From Streptomyces brevispora (GTDB taxonomy: Bacteria; Actinomycetota; Actinomycetes; Streptomycetales; Streptomycetaceae), in the NCBI RefSeq assembly GCF_007829885.1, contig NZ_VIWW01000001.1, positions 5,642,001 through 5,706,000 on the forward strand: a DNA stretch of 64,000 nucleotides, given 5' to 3'. Below the pieces are notes generated by a model. The model searched no databases, was not told where the DNA came from, and saw only the letters and a program-made list of their open reading frames with translations. Position 1 is the stretch's first letter; the number at the start of each line of letters is the position of its first letter. Made by a program: the position numbers and the translations under genes. Shown one piece after another: positions 34,794 to 43,330 of the stretch.

Positions 34794-35567
34794 TCACGCC
34801 GTCTGCGTCGTACGGCCCAGCAGGGCGTTGATGTCGAACGTTTCGTCCGGCGGGGGAGTGGACGTGGGCACCGGCTTGTCGAAGGCGGAGAAGTCCACGG
34901 TCGCGTCCGTCCCGTCGCCCCGAAGGGTGAGCCGCAGCGGATACGGCGTTCCGGTGGCCGCCACGTACAGGGTCAGCGTCGTGTTGTCCCGCATCCTGGT
35001 CAGCGGTACGACGGACGCCTTACCGAGCGTGGTCGTCGCGGCCTTGTTGAGCGTGCCGGCCTGGTTGTCCGCGTTGTCGCTGACCAGCTTCTGGACGGTG
35101 TCGAGATCGCAGGCCCTGGTCAGCGCGAGCAGTCGGGGGTCGGTGGCCGAGGCCCGCATGTAGCGGCCGTTCAGGATCGCGGCGAAGGCCGGGCCGCCGT
35201 CGGGGACCTGGTTCTTCCAGAAGTCCGCGTCCGGTTTGACCCAGACGTCGTTGCCGTGCTTGATGATCCGCGCCGATCCCTGGCTGTGGCCGAGGTCCAC
35301 CGAGCCGTCGCAGTTGCCGCTGCGGTCCAGGGTGAGTTCCACGGACATCGGCGTGCTGCCCTTGTGGAGGTTCCCGCGCGCGCTGAGGTGCATGGAGTGC
35401 GCGTCGAGCAGGGCGTCGCGGGCGCGGTCGGCGATCTGCTGGGAGGTGAGAGTGCTGATGTCGTCGGCCTGTGCGACGCCGCTGCCGATGAGGCTGCTGC
35501 CGGTGACGGAGAGCGCGATCGCCGTGGCCCATGCGGCCGGGCGTGTGCCGAGGTGTGGACCGGTCAC
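34794..35567 (-). CDS. Secreted lipoprotein-like protein (LppX/LprG-type fold)
   Basis: A 257-residue exported protein. I start at the GTG at 35567 behind GAGGAGG, giving the signal peptide TRPAAWATAIALSVTGSSLI with a likely cut after AQA. The mature part shows the pattern of LppX/LprAFG-like proteins: an initial helix (SQQIADRARDALLDAHSMHL), antiparallel strands, a central helix pair and a final LTLYVAATGTPYPLRLTLRG strand. That fold carries lipids or acts in outer-envelope assembly. There is no lipobox Cys, so it should be released rather than lipid-anchored. Confidence 0.7.
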   Translation of the reverse strand: MTGPHLGTRPAAWATAIALSVTGSSLIGSGVAQADDISTLTSQQIADRARDALLDAHSMHLSARGNLHKGSTPMSVELTLDRSGNCDGSVDLGHSQGSARIIKHGNDVWVKPDADFWKNQVPDGGPAFAAILNGRYMRASATDPRLLALTRACDLDTVQKLVSDNADNQAGTLNKAATTTLGKASVVPLTRMRDNTTLTLYVAATGTPYPLRLTLRGDGTDATVDFSAFDKPVPTSTPPPDETFDINALLGRTTQTA

Positions 35568-35766
35568 GTCGCCTCCTCGAAAGGTTCTGACGGAACTGTT
35601 CAGGTCTGTGGCCCGATCTTCCGAGCGTACGCCGGGGCAGCGGCGCACGCCCGGCGGAGGGACGGCGCGCGAACGCGTACGCGGCGTGACGTCCTGCGGG
35701 TTTTTCGGTTATGGGGGCGGGGGACGGTTGCCGGGGCATCCGGTTCGTCACGACCGAGAGGGAATC

Positions 35767-36129
35767 ATGAAGAAGTCCATGCGGAGTCTGTCCGGTGCCG
35801 TGCTGCGGGGCGCCGCCGTCGCTGGGCTGACCGCGGCGTTCGCGGTCGCCGCCGGCCTGGCCACGGCGGTCTCGGCCGCCACCCCGACGGCGACACCGCC
35901 GGGGCTGTCCTGCGAGACCGGCAAGCACGCCGTCGACGACTACACCGGCTACGCGCTGTGCCGGAACAACGGGGGTGCGGCGCGGACCTTCTGGGTGCAC
36001 CTGGTCTGCGGCTGGTCCCCGGACGTCGACGGCGAGCACGTCACGCTCAGCCCGGGTCAGTCAGGCCAGTCGACCGCCCACTGCGCAGGGCTCGGCACCG
36101 GGATCGGCGAGATCACCGTCCGGCCGTAG
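35767..36129 (+). CDS. Small secreted protein with three Cys
   Basis: A 120-residue exported protein. The signal peptide is MKKSMRSLSGAVLRGAAVAG plus a hydrophobic stretch, cut near AVSAA (residue ~38). The ~80-residue mature part is Gly/Thr-rich with Cys residues at LSCETGK, ALCRNNGG, LVCGWSP and AHCAGLG (four in all), enough for two disulfides. No family was recognised. Its stop codon is the first unit of the tandem GCCGTA repeat that follows. Confidence 0.65.
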   Translation: MKKSMRSLSGAVLRGAAVAGLTAAFAVAAGLATAVSAATPTATPPGLSCETGKHAVDDYTGYALCRNNGGAARTFWVHLVCGWSPDVDGEHVTLSPGQSGQSTAHCAGLGTGIGEITVRP

Positions 36130-36210
36130 CCGTAGCCGTAGCCGTAGCCGTAGCCGTAGCCGTACTGCCGTAGGGCTGGGGGAGCCGTAGGGCTGGGGGA
36201 GCCGTAGGGC
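36123..36210. repeat. Hexanucleotide and 17-bp tandem repeats
   Basis: Seven perfect copies of GCCGTA (36123-36164) are followed after two bases by two perfect 17-bp copies of gccgtagggctggggga (36167-36200) and a partial third. The hexamer array starts inside the last codons and stop of the upstream small secreted-protein gene. Copy number is expected to vary between strains. Confidence 0.9.
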
Positions 36211-36394
36211 CGCGAGGAGTCGCGCGTGAGCGCTCTCGCGGGCCCCGCGCGCTCATTCGGCCTACACCTCCCGCCGAACGCTTGAGCGGACCACCCCGAC
36301 TCGTTACCCTCCAGTAACGACCGCGGGCGAGGTCGTAGGTTCGTTCGGGCGGACAGGTGCGCGCACCTGACGGTACGAGGGAGGCGGGCAGCAC

Positions 36395-37846
36395 ATGTCC
36401 TCAGCGGATTCCATCGAAACGGACGTCGCGGCCCCGGCCGGACTTGCCGACAGCGCACGGGCGCTGGCGGACGGCCGCACCACCGCCACGGAGCTCGTCT
36501 CCGCCGCCCTCGCCCGGATCGAGGCGAGCCAGGGCACCCTCAACGCCTTCCGCCAACTGCGGGCCGAGGCCGCACTCGCCGAGGCCGCCGAGGCCGACCG
36601 GCGGCTGGCCGCGGGGGAGCGGCTGCCGCTGCTGGGAGTGCCCGTCGCGGTCAAGGACGACACCGATGTCGCCGGGATGCCCACCTACTTCGGCTGTGCG
36701 GGGGAGCTGCCCGCCGCCACCGCGGACAGCGAGGCCGTACGCAGACTGCGTGCCGCCGGGGCCGTGATCGTCGGCAAGACCAACTCCTGCGAACTGGGCC
36801 AGTGGCCGTTCACCGAGGGGCCCGCCTTCGGCGCCACCCGCAACCCGTGGAACACCGACCACACCCCCGGCGGTTCGTCCGGCGGTTCGGCGGCAGCCGT
36901 CGCGGCCGGGCTGGTGCCCGCCGCGCTCGGCTCCGACGGCGCCGGGTCCGTCCGCATCCCGGCGGCCTGGACCCATCTCGTCGGCATCAAACCGCAGCGC
37001 GGCCGGATCTCCGTGCACCCCCACAGCGACGCCTTCCAGGGCCTCACCGTCAACGGACCGCTGGCCAGGACCGTCGCCGACGCCGCCCTGCTCCTGGACG
37101 CCGTCGCGGGGGCGCACCCCGACGACCCGCACCGCCCGCCGCCCGTCGAGGCCCGCGCCGCCGCCCTCCGCGACCCGGGCCGGCTGCGCATCGCTGTCGC
37201 CTGGCGCCCCCCGCTCACCCTCACCGGGACCGCACCCCACCCGGAGGTACGGCGCGCCGTCACCGCGCTCGCCGAGGCCCTGGCCGCGCTCGGCCACCAC
37301 GTCGAGGAGGCCCGGCCCCGCTACGGGCTGATCGGCCTCGGCTTCGTGCCCCGCGCCACCGCGGGGATCGCCGAACTCGCCGCGCTGCATCCCGAGCCCG
37401 CGCTCCTGGACGCGCGCACCCGCAGCGCCCTGCGCACCGGCACCCGGCTCGGCGGCCGGGTGGTGCGGGCGGCGAGGGACCGGGAGGTGCGCCAGCACCG
37501 TCGGATCGGCGCACTGTTCCACCCCTCCCGCGGCCGGGCCGGATCGGGGTTCGATGTGCTGCTCACCCCGACCACCGCCCTCCCGCCGCCCCGGATCGGC
37601 AGCTTCGACGGGCTGAGCGCCTGGCGCACCGACGTGGCGATCACCGAGGCCTGCCCGTACGCCTGGCCCTGGAACGTACTGGGCTGGCCCGGGATCAACG
37701 TCCCCGCCGGGTTCACCTCCGACGGCCTCCCCGTCGGCGCCCAGCTGCTCGGCCCCTCCCGCAGTGAGGAACGGCTGATCTCGCTGGCCGCCCAGCTGGA
37801 GGCCGACCGGCGCTGGTACGAACACCGCCCGCCGGCCGCCCCGTAG
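36395..37846 (+). CDS. Amidase-signature hydrolase
   Basis: A 483-residue amidase of the Ser-cisSer-Lys family. The triad is visible: Lys in VPVAVKDDTDVAG (about 88), cis-Ser in PGGSSGGSAAAVAAG (about 164) and the nucleophile Ser in GSDGAGSVRIPAAW (about 188). It may act on small amides or plant/auxin-type amides; substrate unknown. There is no GatB/GatC context, so it is unlikely to be the tRNA amidotransferase subunit. The ATG at 36395 has a moderate ribosome site (GGGAGGCGGGC). Confidence 0.92.
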   Translation: MSSADSIETDVAAPAGLADSARALADGRTTATELVSAALARIEASQGTLNAFRQLRAEAALAEAAEADRRLAAGERLPLLGVPVAVKDDTDVAGMPTYFGCAGELPAATADSEAVRRLRAAGAVIVGKTNSCELGQWPFTEGPAFGATRNPWNTDHTPGGSSGGSAAAVAAGLVPAALGSDGAGSVRIPAAWTHLVGIKPQRGRISVHPHSDAFQGLTVNGPLARTVADAALLLDAVAGAHPDDPHRPPPVEARAAALRDPGRLRIAVAWRPPLTLTGTAPHPEVRRAVTALAEALAALGHHVEEARPRYGLIGLGFVPRATAGIAELAALHPEPALLDARTRSALRTGTRLGGRVVRAARDREVRQHRRIGALFHPSRGRAGSGFDVLLTPTTALPPPRIGSFDGLSAWRTDVAITEACPYAWPWNVLGWPGINVPAGFTSDGLPVGAQLLGPSRSEERLISLAAQLEADRRWYEHRPPAAP

Positions 37847-38046
37847 CGCGCACCGCGGACGGCGTGCCCTCCTCACTCCGGGCAACGGGCCCCGACCACC
37901 CGCACCCCCGCGCGGGCCGCGGGCTCGCGAGGGTACCCAACTCGCCGTGCTCCCCCACGAGTCGGGGATCGTCACGCCACGCGGACCCGGAGTCGGCGTC
38001 CCGCTTCCGACGAACCAGCAGGGCGGGAGATCTGGCCGGTGCCCGA

Positions 38047-39111
38047 CTACGGCACCCGGGCGGTCCACTCCTCAGTGCCGAACTTGGTGCGGACGAGCTC
38101 CTCCGCACGGGCCAGCTCCCGCGCTGTGACTCCGCCGTTGGTCAGCCCGTAGCGGTTACGGAAGGAGGCGATCATGTTCTCGATCACCTGCTCCCGGGCG
38201 AGGCCCGTCTGGCGTCGGAGCGGGTCGACGCGCTTCTTGGCGCTCTTGGTGCCCTTGTCGGACATCTTCTCCTTGCCGATGCGCAGGACCTCGAGCATCT
38301 TGTCGGCGTCGATGTCGTACGACATGGTCACGTGGTGCAGGACGGCTCCAGGACCACCCTCCGTGCCGGCCATCCGCTTCTGGGCGGCACCGGCGATCTT
38401 GCCGGCGTCGGTGGCGATGTCGTTGAGGGGCTGGTACCAGGCCTTGATCCCCATGTCGCCGAGCGCGCCCAGGACCCAGTCGTCGAGGTAGGCGTAGCTG
38501 TCCGGGAAGGAGAGGCCCGACACCAGCGACTCCGGCACGGACAGCGAGTAGGTGATCGTGCTCATGGGCTCCACGAACATGGCCCCGCCACCGGAAATAC
38601 GGCGGACCACGGTCATCCCGTGCTTCGCCGCACCGTCGGGATCCACCTCGTTGCGCAGCGACTGGAAGCTGCCGATGACCACAGCGGGCGACGCCCATTC
38701 CCAGACCCGCAGCGTGGGTGCCCGTCGCCCGGCGGCCACCTCGGCGGTGAGGACCTCGTCCAGCGCCATGTGCAGGGCCGGGTGCTGCGGTCCTGTGTGC
38801 ACCAGCTGCCAGTCGTAGTCGCTCCACTCGGTCGCGTGGGCCAGGGCGCGCCGAACGGCGATGCCGACGCCCTCCGCGGTCAGCCCGAGCATGACGGCCG
38901 ACTCCGGCAGCGCCGCCGTGATCCGGGCCGCCAGGCCTGCCGCGTCCGTCGAGGAGGGGGCGCCCTCCAGGGCCCCGTTGATCGACAGGATCGCCTCGTC
39001 GGGCTCCAGGAAGAAGTCCCCGGCGACGCGGACGTTGCGCAGTACGCCGTCCTCGACGTCCAGATCTACGACGACAAGCTTGCCGCCGGGCACCTTGTAC
39101 TCGCCATGCAC
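38047..39111 (-). CDS. Lipoate-protein ligase A family (fused small and large domains)
   Basis: A 354-residue cytoplasmic enzyme that attaches lipoate to 2-oxoacid dehydrogenases. The N-terminal ~90 residues match the LplB-like accessory domain (HGEYKVPGGKLVVVDLDVED). The ligase domain starts near HPALHMALDEVLTAEV and includes the nucleotide/lipoate motif VVRRISGGGAMFVEP and IAGAAQKRM with the catalytic Lys (GKIAGAAQ). I chose the GTG at 39111 (VHGEYK) over the ATG at 39192, because family members begin here and GGAAGGGA precedes it. It is followed by a ~200-bp gap; no operon partner. Confidence 0.88.
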   Translation of the reverse strand: MHGEYKVPGGKLVVVDLDVEDGVLRNVRVAGDFFLEPDEAILSINGALEGAPSSTDAAGLAARITAALPESAVMLGLTAEGVGIAVRRALAHATEWSDYDWQLVHTGPQHPALHMALDEVLTAEVAAGRRAPTLRVWEWASPAVVIGSFQSLRNEVDPDGAAKHGMTVVRRISGGGAMFVEPMSTITYSLSVPESLVSGLSFPDSYAYLDDWVLGALGDMGIKAWYQPLNDIATDAGKIAGAAQKRMAGTEGGPGAVLHHVTMSYDIDADKMLEVLRIGKEKMSDKGTKSAKKRVDPLRRQTGLAREQVIENMIASFRNRYGLTNGGVTARELARAEELVRTKFGTEEWTARVP

Positions 39112-39393
39112 GGCTTCGTTCCCTTCCAGCGTGCGGTGTGGATCCTGAGCCTGCCGCTCCGAGATCCGGATAGACACGCACATACTTCGCATCGCACTTT
39201 AATGCCCGCTCGTGACGAGCGGCGACGCCGCCCCGATGCTGCCGGGGCGGCATCGGGAGTGCGACCGTCCCGGTCCGGGTGAGGCTGCGCCGGCCGCCCT
39301 GCCCGGCCGCAAGACCGGGCGGGGGCGGTCGCCGCTCCGGTGTCAGCGGTCCAGCGCTGTGGTGAGGCTGAACCCGTGCGACGGGCAGCCCGC

Positions 39394-39437
39394 GCCCGCA
39401 CGGCCCCGCACCGATGACGGTGCGGGGCCGTGCGGGC
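39394..39437. terminator. Very strong bidirectional terminator at the siderophore-cluster edge
   Basis: A 20-bp perfect stem: 39394-39413 pairs with 39418-39437 across the four-base loop ATGA. It lies 60 bp beyond the stop of the minus-strand formyltransferase gene and insulates it from the lipoate ligase promoter. Confidence 0.92.
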
Positions 39438-39497
39438 GATGCTCGTTCCGGATGGCCTCCCGCACGCCGAATGCCGCGGCCGGGGCCTTTCCGGTGC

Positions 39498-40445
39498 TCA
39501 GGGGCCAGTGGTGAGGTATCCGCCCATCGAGGTGAAGTACTCGGTCGCGGGGAGTTCCCGGCCGTCCTCGGTCCGTACCCGGGTGATGGCGAGGCCGTGG
39601 TTGAGGCCCGTGCGCGCGTCGGAGCCGGCGACGATCACCACTGCCTCGCCCTCGCGGTAGAAGACGCGGCCGGGCGTTCCGCCGTAGCGGCCCTCGGACA
39701 CGACGGCGGCCACCACCTCCAGCCGCCGGCCGCGGTGGAAGGTGAAGGCGTTCGGGTACGGCGACGTCTGGGCACGCACCAGGCGCTCCAACGCCTCGGC
39801 GGGCCAGTCCCAGTTGATGCGGATGTCCTCCTCGGCGCGCTTGTGGAAGAACGTCGCCTGCGAGCGGTCCTGCCGGGTGAACTCGGTCTGCCCGGAGGCG
39901 ATCAGGTCCAGCGCGCCGATGGTGACCGGGGCGATCAGGTCGACGGTCTTGTGGAACAGGTCCACGGAGGTGTCGGTGGGCTCCACCTTCACCGCGCGCT
40001 GGTCCACGATGTCGCCGGCGTCGAGCACCTCGTCCATCATGTGGGCCGTGACGCCGACTTCGGTCTCGCCGTTGATGAGCGCCCAGATCAGCGGCGAGAA
40101 GCCGGCGTACTTCGGCAGCAGCGAGTCATGGACGTTCAGCGTGCCGTGCGGGGGCAGGTCGTAGATGCGCGGCGGGATCCAGGTGCGCCAGTTGTTCGCG
40201 ACGATGATGTCCGGCGCGGCCTCCTCGAGCAGCCGGAACAACTCCTCGTCGTCGGGCCGGTTGCGGATGATCACCGGCACGCCGTGCTCCGCGGCCAGGT
40301 CCGCGACCGAGTCGCTCCAGATCTTCTCGTACGCGTGCTCGCTCTTCGGATGCGTCACGACCGTCACCACGTCGTGCTCGGAGTCCAGGAGGGCTTGCAG
40401 GGTGCGGTGGCCCCAGGTCTGGTAACCGAACATGGCGACCCGCAT
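39498..40445 (-). CDS. Hydroxyornithine N5-formyltransferase (CchA-like)
   Basis: A 315-residue enzyme of the methionyl-tRNA formyltransferase fold that should transfer formyl from 10-formyl-THF to N5-hydroxyornithine. The formyl-THF pocket motif is visible: LPPHGTLNVHDSLLPKYAGF, with the conserved His/Asn-Asp pattern, then SPLIWALINGETEVGVTAHM. The C-terminal domain (YPNAFTFHRGRRLEVVAAVV) is kept. The ATG at 40445 follows GAGGAGG. It is divergent from the monooxygenase across two iron boxes. The same role is known for CchA of coelichelin; a tRNA role is unlikely given the context. Confidence 0.9.
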   Translation of the reverse strand: MRVAMFGYQTWGHRTLQALLDSEHDVVTVVTHPKSEHAYEKIWSDSVADLAAEHGVPVIIRNRPDDEELFRLLEEAAPDIIVANNWRTWIPPRIYDLPPHGTLNVHDSLLPKYAGFSPLIWALINGETEVGVTAHMMDEVLDAGDIVDQRAVKVEPTDTSVDLFHKTVDLIAPVTIGALDLIASGQTEFTRQDRSQATFFHKRAEEDIRINWDWPAEALERLVRAQTSPYPNAFTFHRGRRLEVVAAVVSEGRYGGTPGRVFYREGEAVVIVAGSDARTGLNHGLAITRVRTEDGRELPATEYFTSMGGYLTTGP

Positions 40446-40482
40446 GAGTTCCTCCTCAGATGAGCGACCGATCGACGCCAAG

Positions 40483-40501
40483 TAAAGCAAGCCTTACCTA
40501 A
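40483..40501. promoter_or_regulatory. Iron box (DmdR/IdeR type) upstream of the formyltransferase
   Basis: On the minus strand this reads ttaggtaaggcttgcttta, a match to TWAGGTWAGSCTWACCTWA with a weak right half. It is 38 bp before the formyltransferase start, where Fe-loaded DmdR would repress. Confidence 0.8.
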
Positions 40502-40586
40502 TGACGCAACGGGCCCTGGTTTCACGCGCGTTAGGTGGGGCGCTTGGTGATTGGTCCGATTTGCCTGGTCGACAGGCTTGCCTAAG

Positions 40587-40605
40587 TCAGGTTAGCTTTA
40601 CCTAA
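40587..40605. promoter_or_regulatory. Iron box upstream of the monooxygenase operon
   Basis: tcaggttagctttacctaa matches the actinobacterial iron-box consensus at 16 or more of 19 positions. A further partial copy (ggcttgcctaag, 40575-40586) overlaps its left side, so repressor dimers may bind cooperatively. Confidence 0.85.
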
Positions 40606-40693
40606 GTTCGTCTGGCTGCCGCTCTCGGTGCGCCCACGTCCCGTTCATTTCGTCCACGCCTGACAGGCGGCTGTCCCGCACGATGGGAGTGAC

Positions 40694-42043
40694 ATGTCAC
40701 AGGTCGATCCTGGCGACGCACCTCTGATCCACGACCTCATAGGAATCGGCTTCGGGCCGTCCAATGTGGCCTTGGCGATCGCGCTCAGCGAGCACAACGC
40801 GCGAGTCGGCAGGCAGGAGGCGGTGACGGCGCACTTCTTCGAGCGCCAGCCGGCGTTCGGCTGGCACCGCGGCATGCTGATCGACGACGCGACGATGCAG
40901 GTGTCGTTCCTCAAGGACCTGGTGACGCTGCGGGACCCGTCCAGCGAGTACACCTTCCTGCGCTATCTGCAGAGCCGCGGCCGGCTGGTCGACTTCGTCA
41001 ACCACAAGAACCTCTTCCCGCTCCGCGTGGAGTTCCACGACTACTTCGAGTGGGCCGCGGCGAAGGTCGACGACATGGTCTCGTACGGCCACGAGGTGAT
41101 CTCCGTCGAACCCGTCCTGCGTGACGGAGTCGTCGAGTACGTCGATGTGACGGCGCGTTCGGGCGCGGAGACGGTGGTCCACCGCGCCCGCAACCTCGTT
41201 GTCGGCACCGGGCTGCGCCCGTTGATGCCGGAGGGCGTCGAGCGCACGGACCGGGTCTGGCACAACTCCGACCTGCTGGCCAAGGTCGATGCCCTGGAGG
41301 GCACCGACCCCACCCGGTTCGTCGTGGTCGGCGCCGGGCAGAGCGCCGCCGAGAACGTCGCGTACCTCCACCGCCGCTTCCCGCGGGCCGAGGTCTGCGC
41401 CGTCTTCTCCCGCTACGGATACAGCCCGGCCGACGACAGCAGCTTCGCCAACCGGATCTTCGACCCGGAGGCGGTCGACGAGTACTTCACCGCCCCGGAC
41501 GACATCAAGCGCAAGCTGATAGACTATCACGGCAACACCAACTACTCCGTGGTGGACATCGATCTGATCGACGACCTCTACCGCCAGGCGTACCAGGAGA
41601 AGGTGCTCGGCACCGAACGGCTGCACTTCATCAACATCTCCCGGCTGACCGGAGTCGAGGAGACCGGGGACAAGGTGCACGCCACCGTCACGTCCCTGGT
41701 CACCGGCGAGGAGAGCACGCTGGAGGCCGATGTCGTGGTCCTCGCCACCGGGTACAGCCCCGTCGAGCCCCTCGGCCTTCTCGGCGACGTGGCGCGGCAC
41801 TGCCACCGTGACGAGGAGGGCCGCGTCCGGGTCGAGCGCGACTACCGCATCGCGACGGACGACGAACTGCGCTGCGGCATCTACCTCCAGGGCGGCACCG
41901 AGCACACCCACGGCATCACCTCGTCGCTGCTCTCCAACACCGCGATCAGGGTCGGCGAGATCCTTGACTCGATCGTCGAGCGCGGCCTGAAGAACACCAC
42001 GGACGAGCCCCGCCCGCTCGCCGACGGCGTCGCCACGCCCTGA
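40694..42043 (+). CDS. L-ornithine N5-monooxygenase (CchB/PvdA-like)
   Basis: A 449-residue FAD- and NADPH-dependent N-hydroxylating monooxygenase that makes N5-hydroxyornithine, the iron-binding building block. The FAD motif is GIGFGPSNVALAIALSEH (about residues 14-31), the NADPH motif is VVGAGQSAAENVAYL, and the C-terminal ATGYSP signature appears as VVLATGYSPVEPL. The substrate-side segments MQVSFLKDLVTLRDPSSEYT and NYSVVDIDLI match ornithine rather than lysine hydroxylases. The ATG at 40694 follows GGGAG. It opens the operon that continues into the binding protein and NRPS. Confidence 0.95.
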   Translation: MSQVDPGDAPLIHDLIGIGFGPSNVALAIALSEHNARVGRQEAVTAHFFERQPAFGWHRGMLIDDATMQVSFLKDLVTLRDPSSEYTFLRYLQSRGRLVDFVNHKNLFPLRVEFHDYFEWAAAKVDDMVSYGHEVISVEPVLRDGVVEYVDVTARSGAETVVHRARNLVVGTGLRPLMPEGVERTDRVWHNSDLLAKVDALEGTDPTRFVVVGAGQSAAENVAYLHRRFPRAEVCAVFSRYGYSPADDSSFANRIFDPEAVDEYFTAPDDIKRKLIDYHGNTNYSVVDIDLIDDLYRQAYQEKVLGTERLHFINISRLTGVEETGDKVHATVTSLVTGEESTLEADVVVLATGYSPVEPLGLLGDVARHCHRDEEGRVRVERDYRIATDDELRCGIYLQGGTEHTHGITSSLLSNTAIRVGEILDSIVERGLKNTTDEPRPLADGVATP

Positions 42044-42163
42044 TCAACCCCCCTTCTCCGGACCGTCATCGGTCCCGCCCCCGCACACCGCCTTGCCCGC
42101 CGGTCCTGCCGCTGCACGCGGCTGCCTCGGCAGCACAGTGAAAACCCCTTGAAAGGAACATCC

Positions 42164-43207
42164 GTGTCCACTGGTACACGCCCCGCGCTGACGCGGTTCG
42201 TCGGATTCGCTCCCCGAGTGGCTGTCGCGGCCGTCGCCGCCGTCGCTCTGGCCGCCTGTGGGGGCGGCAACGAGAAGGCCGGGTCCAGTGCCTCGGCCGG
42301 GACCGGCGGGAAAGCCGGCGCGTTCCCGGTGACGGTCCAGCACAAGTACGGCAGCACGACGATCGAGGCCGAGCCCAAGCGGATCGTCACCCTGGGCCTC
42401 TCCGACCAGGACGCGGTTCTCGCACTCGGCATCAAGCCCGTCGGCTCTGTGGACTGGTTCAAGGAGAAGCCGTACGGCAAGTGGCCCTGGACCAAGGAAA
42501 AGTGGGGATCCGCCACGCCGGACATCGTCGGTGAGCGCGACGAGTACAACATGGAGAAGATCGCCGCACTCAAGCCGGACCTGGTCATCGCCCAGTACTC
42601 GGGGATGAAGAAGGAGCAGTACGACACCCTCTCCAAGTTCACCAAGGTCGTCGCCCAGCCCAAGGACCTTCCCGACTACGGGGCTTCGTGGCAGGTGATG
42701 ACCCGCCAGATCGGCGCGTCGCTCGGGAGGAAGACGCAGGCCGAGAAGCTGATCACCGGCATCGACGCCGACTTCGAGAAGGTCCGTGACGAGCACCCCG
42801 AGTTCGCGACGAAGACCCTCGCCGTGGCCGACAGCTTCGAGGCGGGAAAGTACTCCGCGTTCACGAAGACCGACCCCAAGTCGATGTTCTTCTCCGAGCT
42901 TGGCTTCAAGCTGAAGCCCGAGATCGACACGCTGGCCAAGCCGGGCTGGAACGCCGCGGAACTCAGCGCCGAGAAGCTGAACGTGCTGGACGTCGACCGG
43001 CTGGTCTGGGTGACCTCCAGCACCGACGCCAACGACCGGATCAAGGCCGAGCCGCTCTACAAGAACCTGAAGGTCAGCAAGGACAAGCACGACCTGTTCG
43101 TGCCCTACCAGGACCCGGACATCGGCGCCGCGTTCTCCTTCAACACGGTTCTCTCGATCCCTTACGCGATCGACGAGATCGTGCCGCTGCTGACGGCCGT
43201 CAAGTAG
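42164..43207 (+). CDS. Ferric-siderophore-binding lipoprotein (FecB/CchF-like)
   Basis: A 347-residue substrate-binding protein of the periplasmic-binding-protein family 2 (SBP_bac_8) for iron chelates. The signal peptide carries the lipobox LAAC with lipidated Cys at residue 32. The family pattern follows: KRIVTLGLSDQDAVLALGIK, then PDLVIAQYSGMKKEQYDTLS and the C-terminal lobe LNVLDVDRLVWVTS. AAAGGA supports the GTG at 42164 rather than an upstream TTG at 42149. Its natural partner is the FecCD permease pair at 61.7-63.9 kb. Confidence 0.92.
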   Translation: MSTGTRPALTRFVGFAPRVAVAAVAAVALAACGGGNEKAGSSASAGTGGKAGAFPVTVQHKYGSTTIEAEPKRIVTLGLSDQDAVLALGIKPVGSVDWFKEKPYGKWPWTKEKWGSATPDIVGERDEYNMEKIAALKPDLVIAQYSGMKKEQYDTLSKFTKVVAQPKDLPDYGASWQVMTRQIGASLGRKTQAEKLITGIDADFEKVRDEHPEFATKTLAVADSFEAGKYSAFTKTDPKSMFFSELGFKLKPEIDTLAKPGWNAAELSAEKLNVLDVDRLVWVTSSTDANDRIKAEPLYKNLKVSKDKHDLFVPYQDPDIGAAFSFNTVLSIPYAIDEIVPLLTAVK

Positions 43208-43245
43208 CACACCGCCCCATCCCAGCAGGACCGAACAGGACTGCT

Positions 43246-43282
43246 CGTCCGACGGTGTGCCGGCCCGGCTCACCGTCGGACG
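43246..43282 (+). terminator. Hairpin between the binding-protein gene and the NRPS
   Basis: cgtccgacggtg (43246-43257) pairs perfectly with caccgtcggacg (43271-43282), a 12-bp stem with a 13-base loop. It lies inside the presumed operon, so it may be a leaky terminator that keeps the binding-protein message more abundant, or an mRNA-stabilising structure. Confidence 0.65.
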
Positions 43283-43330
43283 GGGCGTCCTCTCCTTGCC
43301 TACATCACCAGGGAAAGGCCATTTCGTACG

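Noticed and set aside
34621..36173. Overlapping long plus-strand frames across 34.6-36.2 kb.
   Set aside because: They are antisense to the signal-peptide protein at 34794-35567 or out of frame with the small secreted protein at 35767-36129.
36123..36210. A CRISPR-like array.
   Set aside because: Short head-to-tail microsatellite without spacers and no cas genes in the window.
39498..40445. The formyltransferase as the housekeeping methionyl-tRNA formyltransferase.
   Set aside because: It is iron-box controlled and divergent from an ornithine hydroxylase in a siderophore cluster; fmt normally lies with def, priA or rsmB-type genes.
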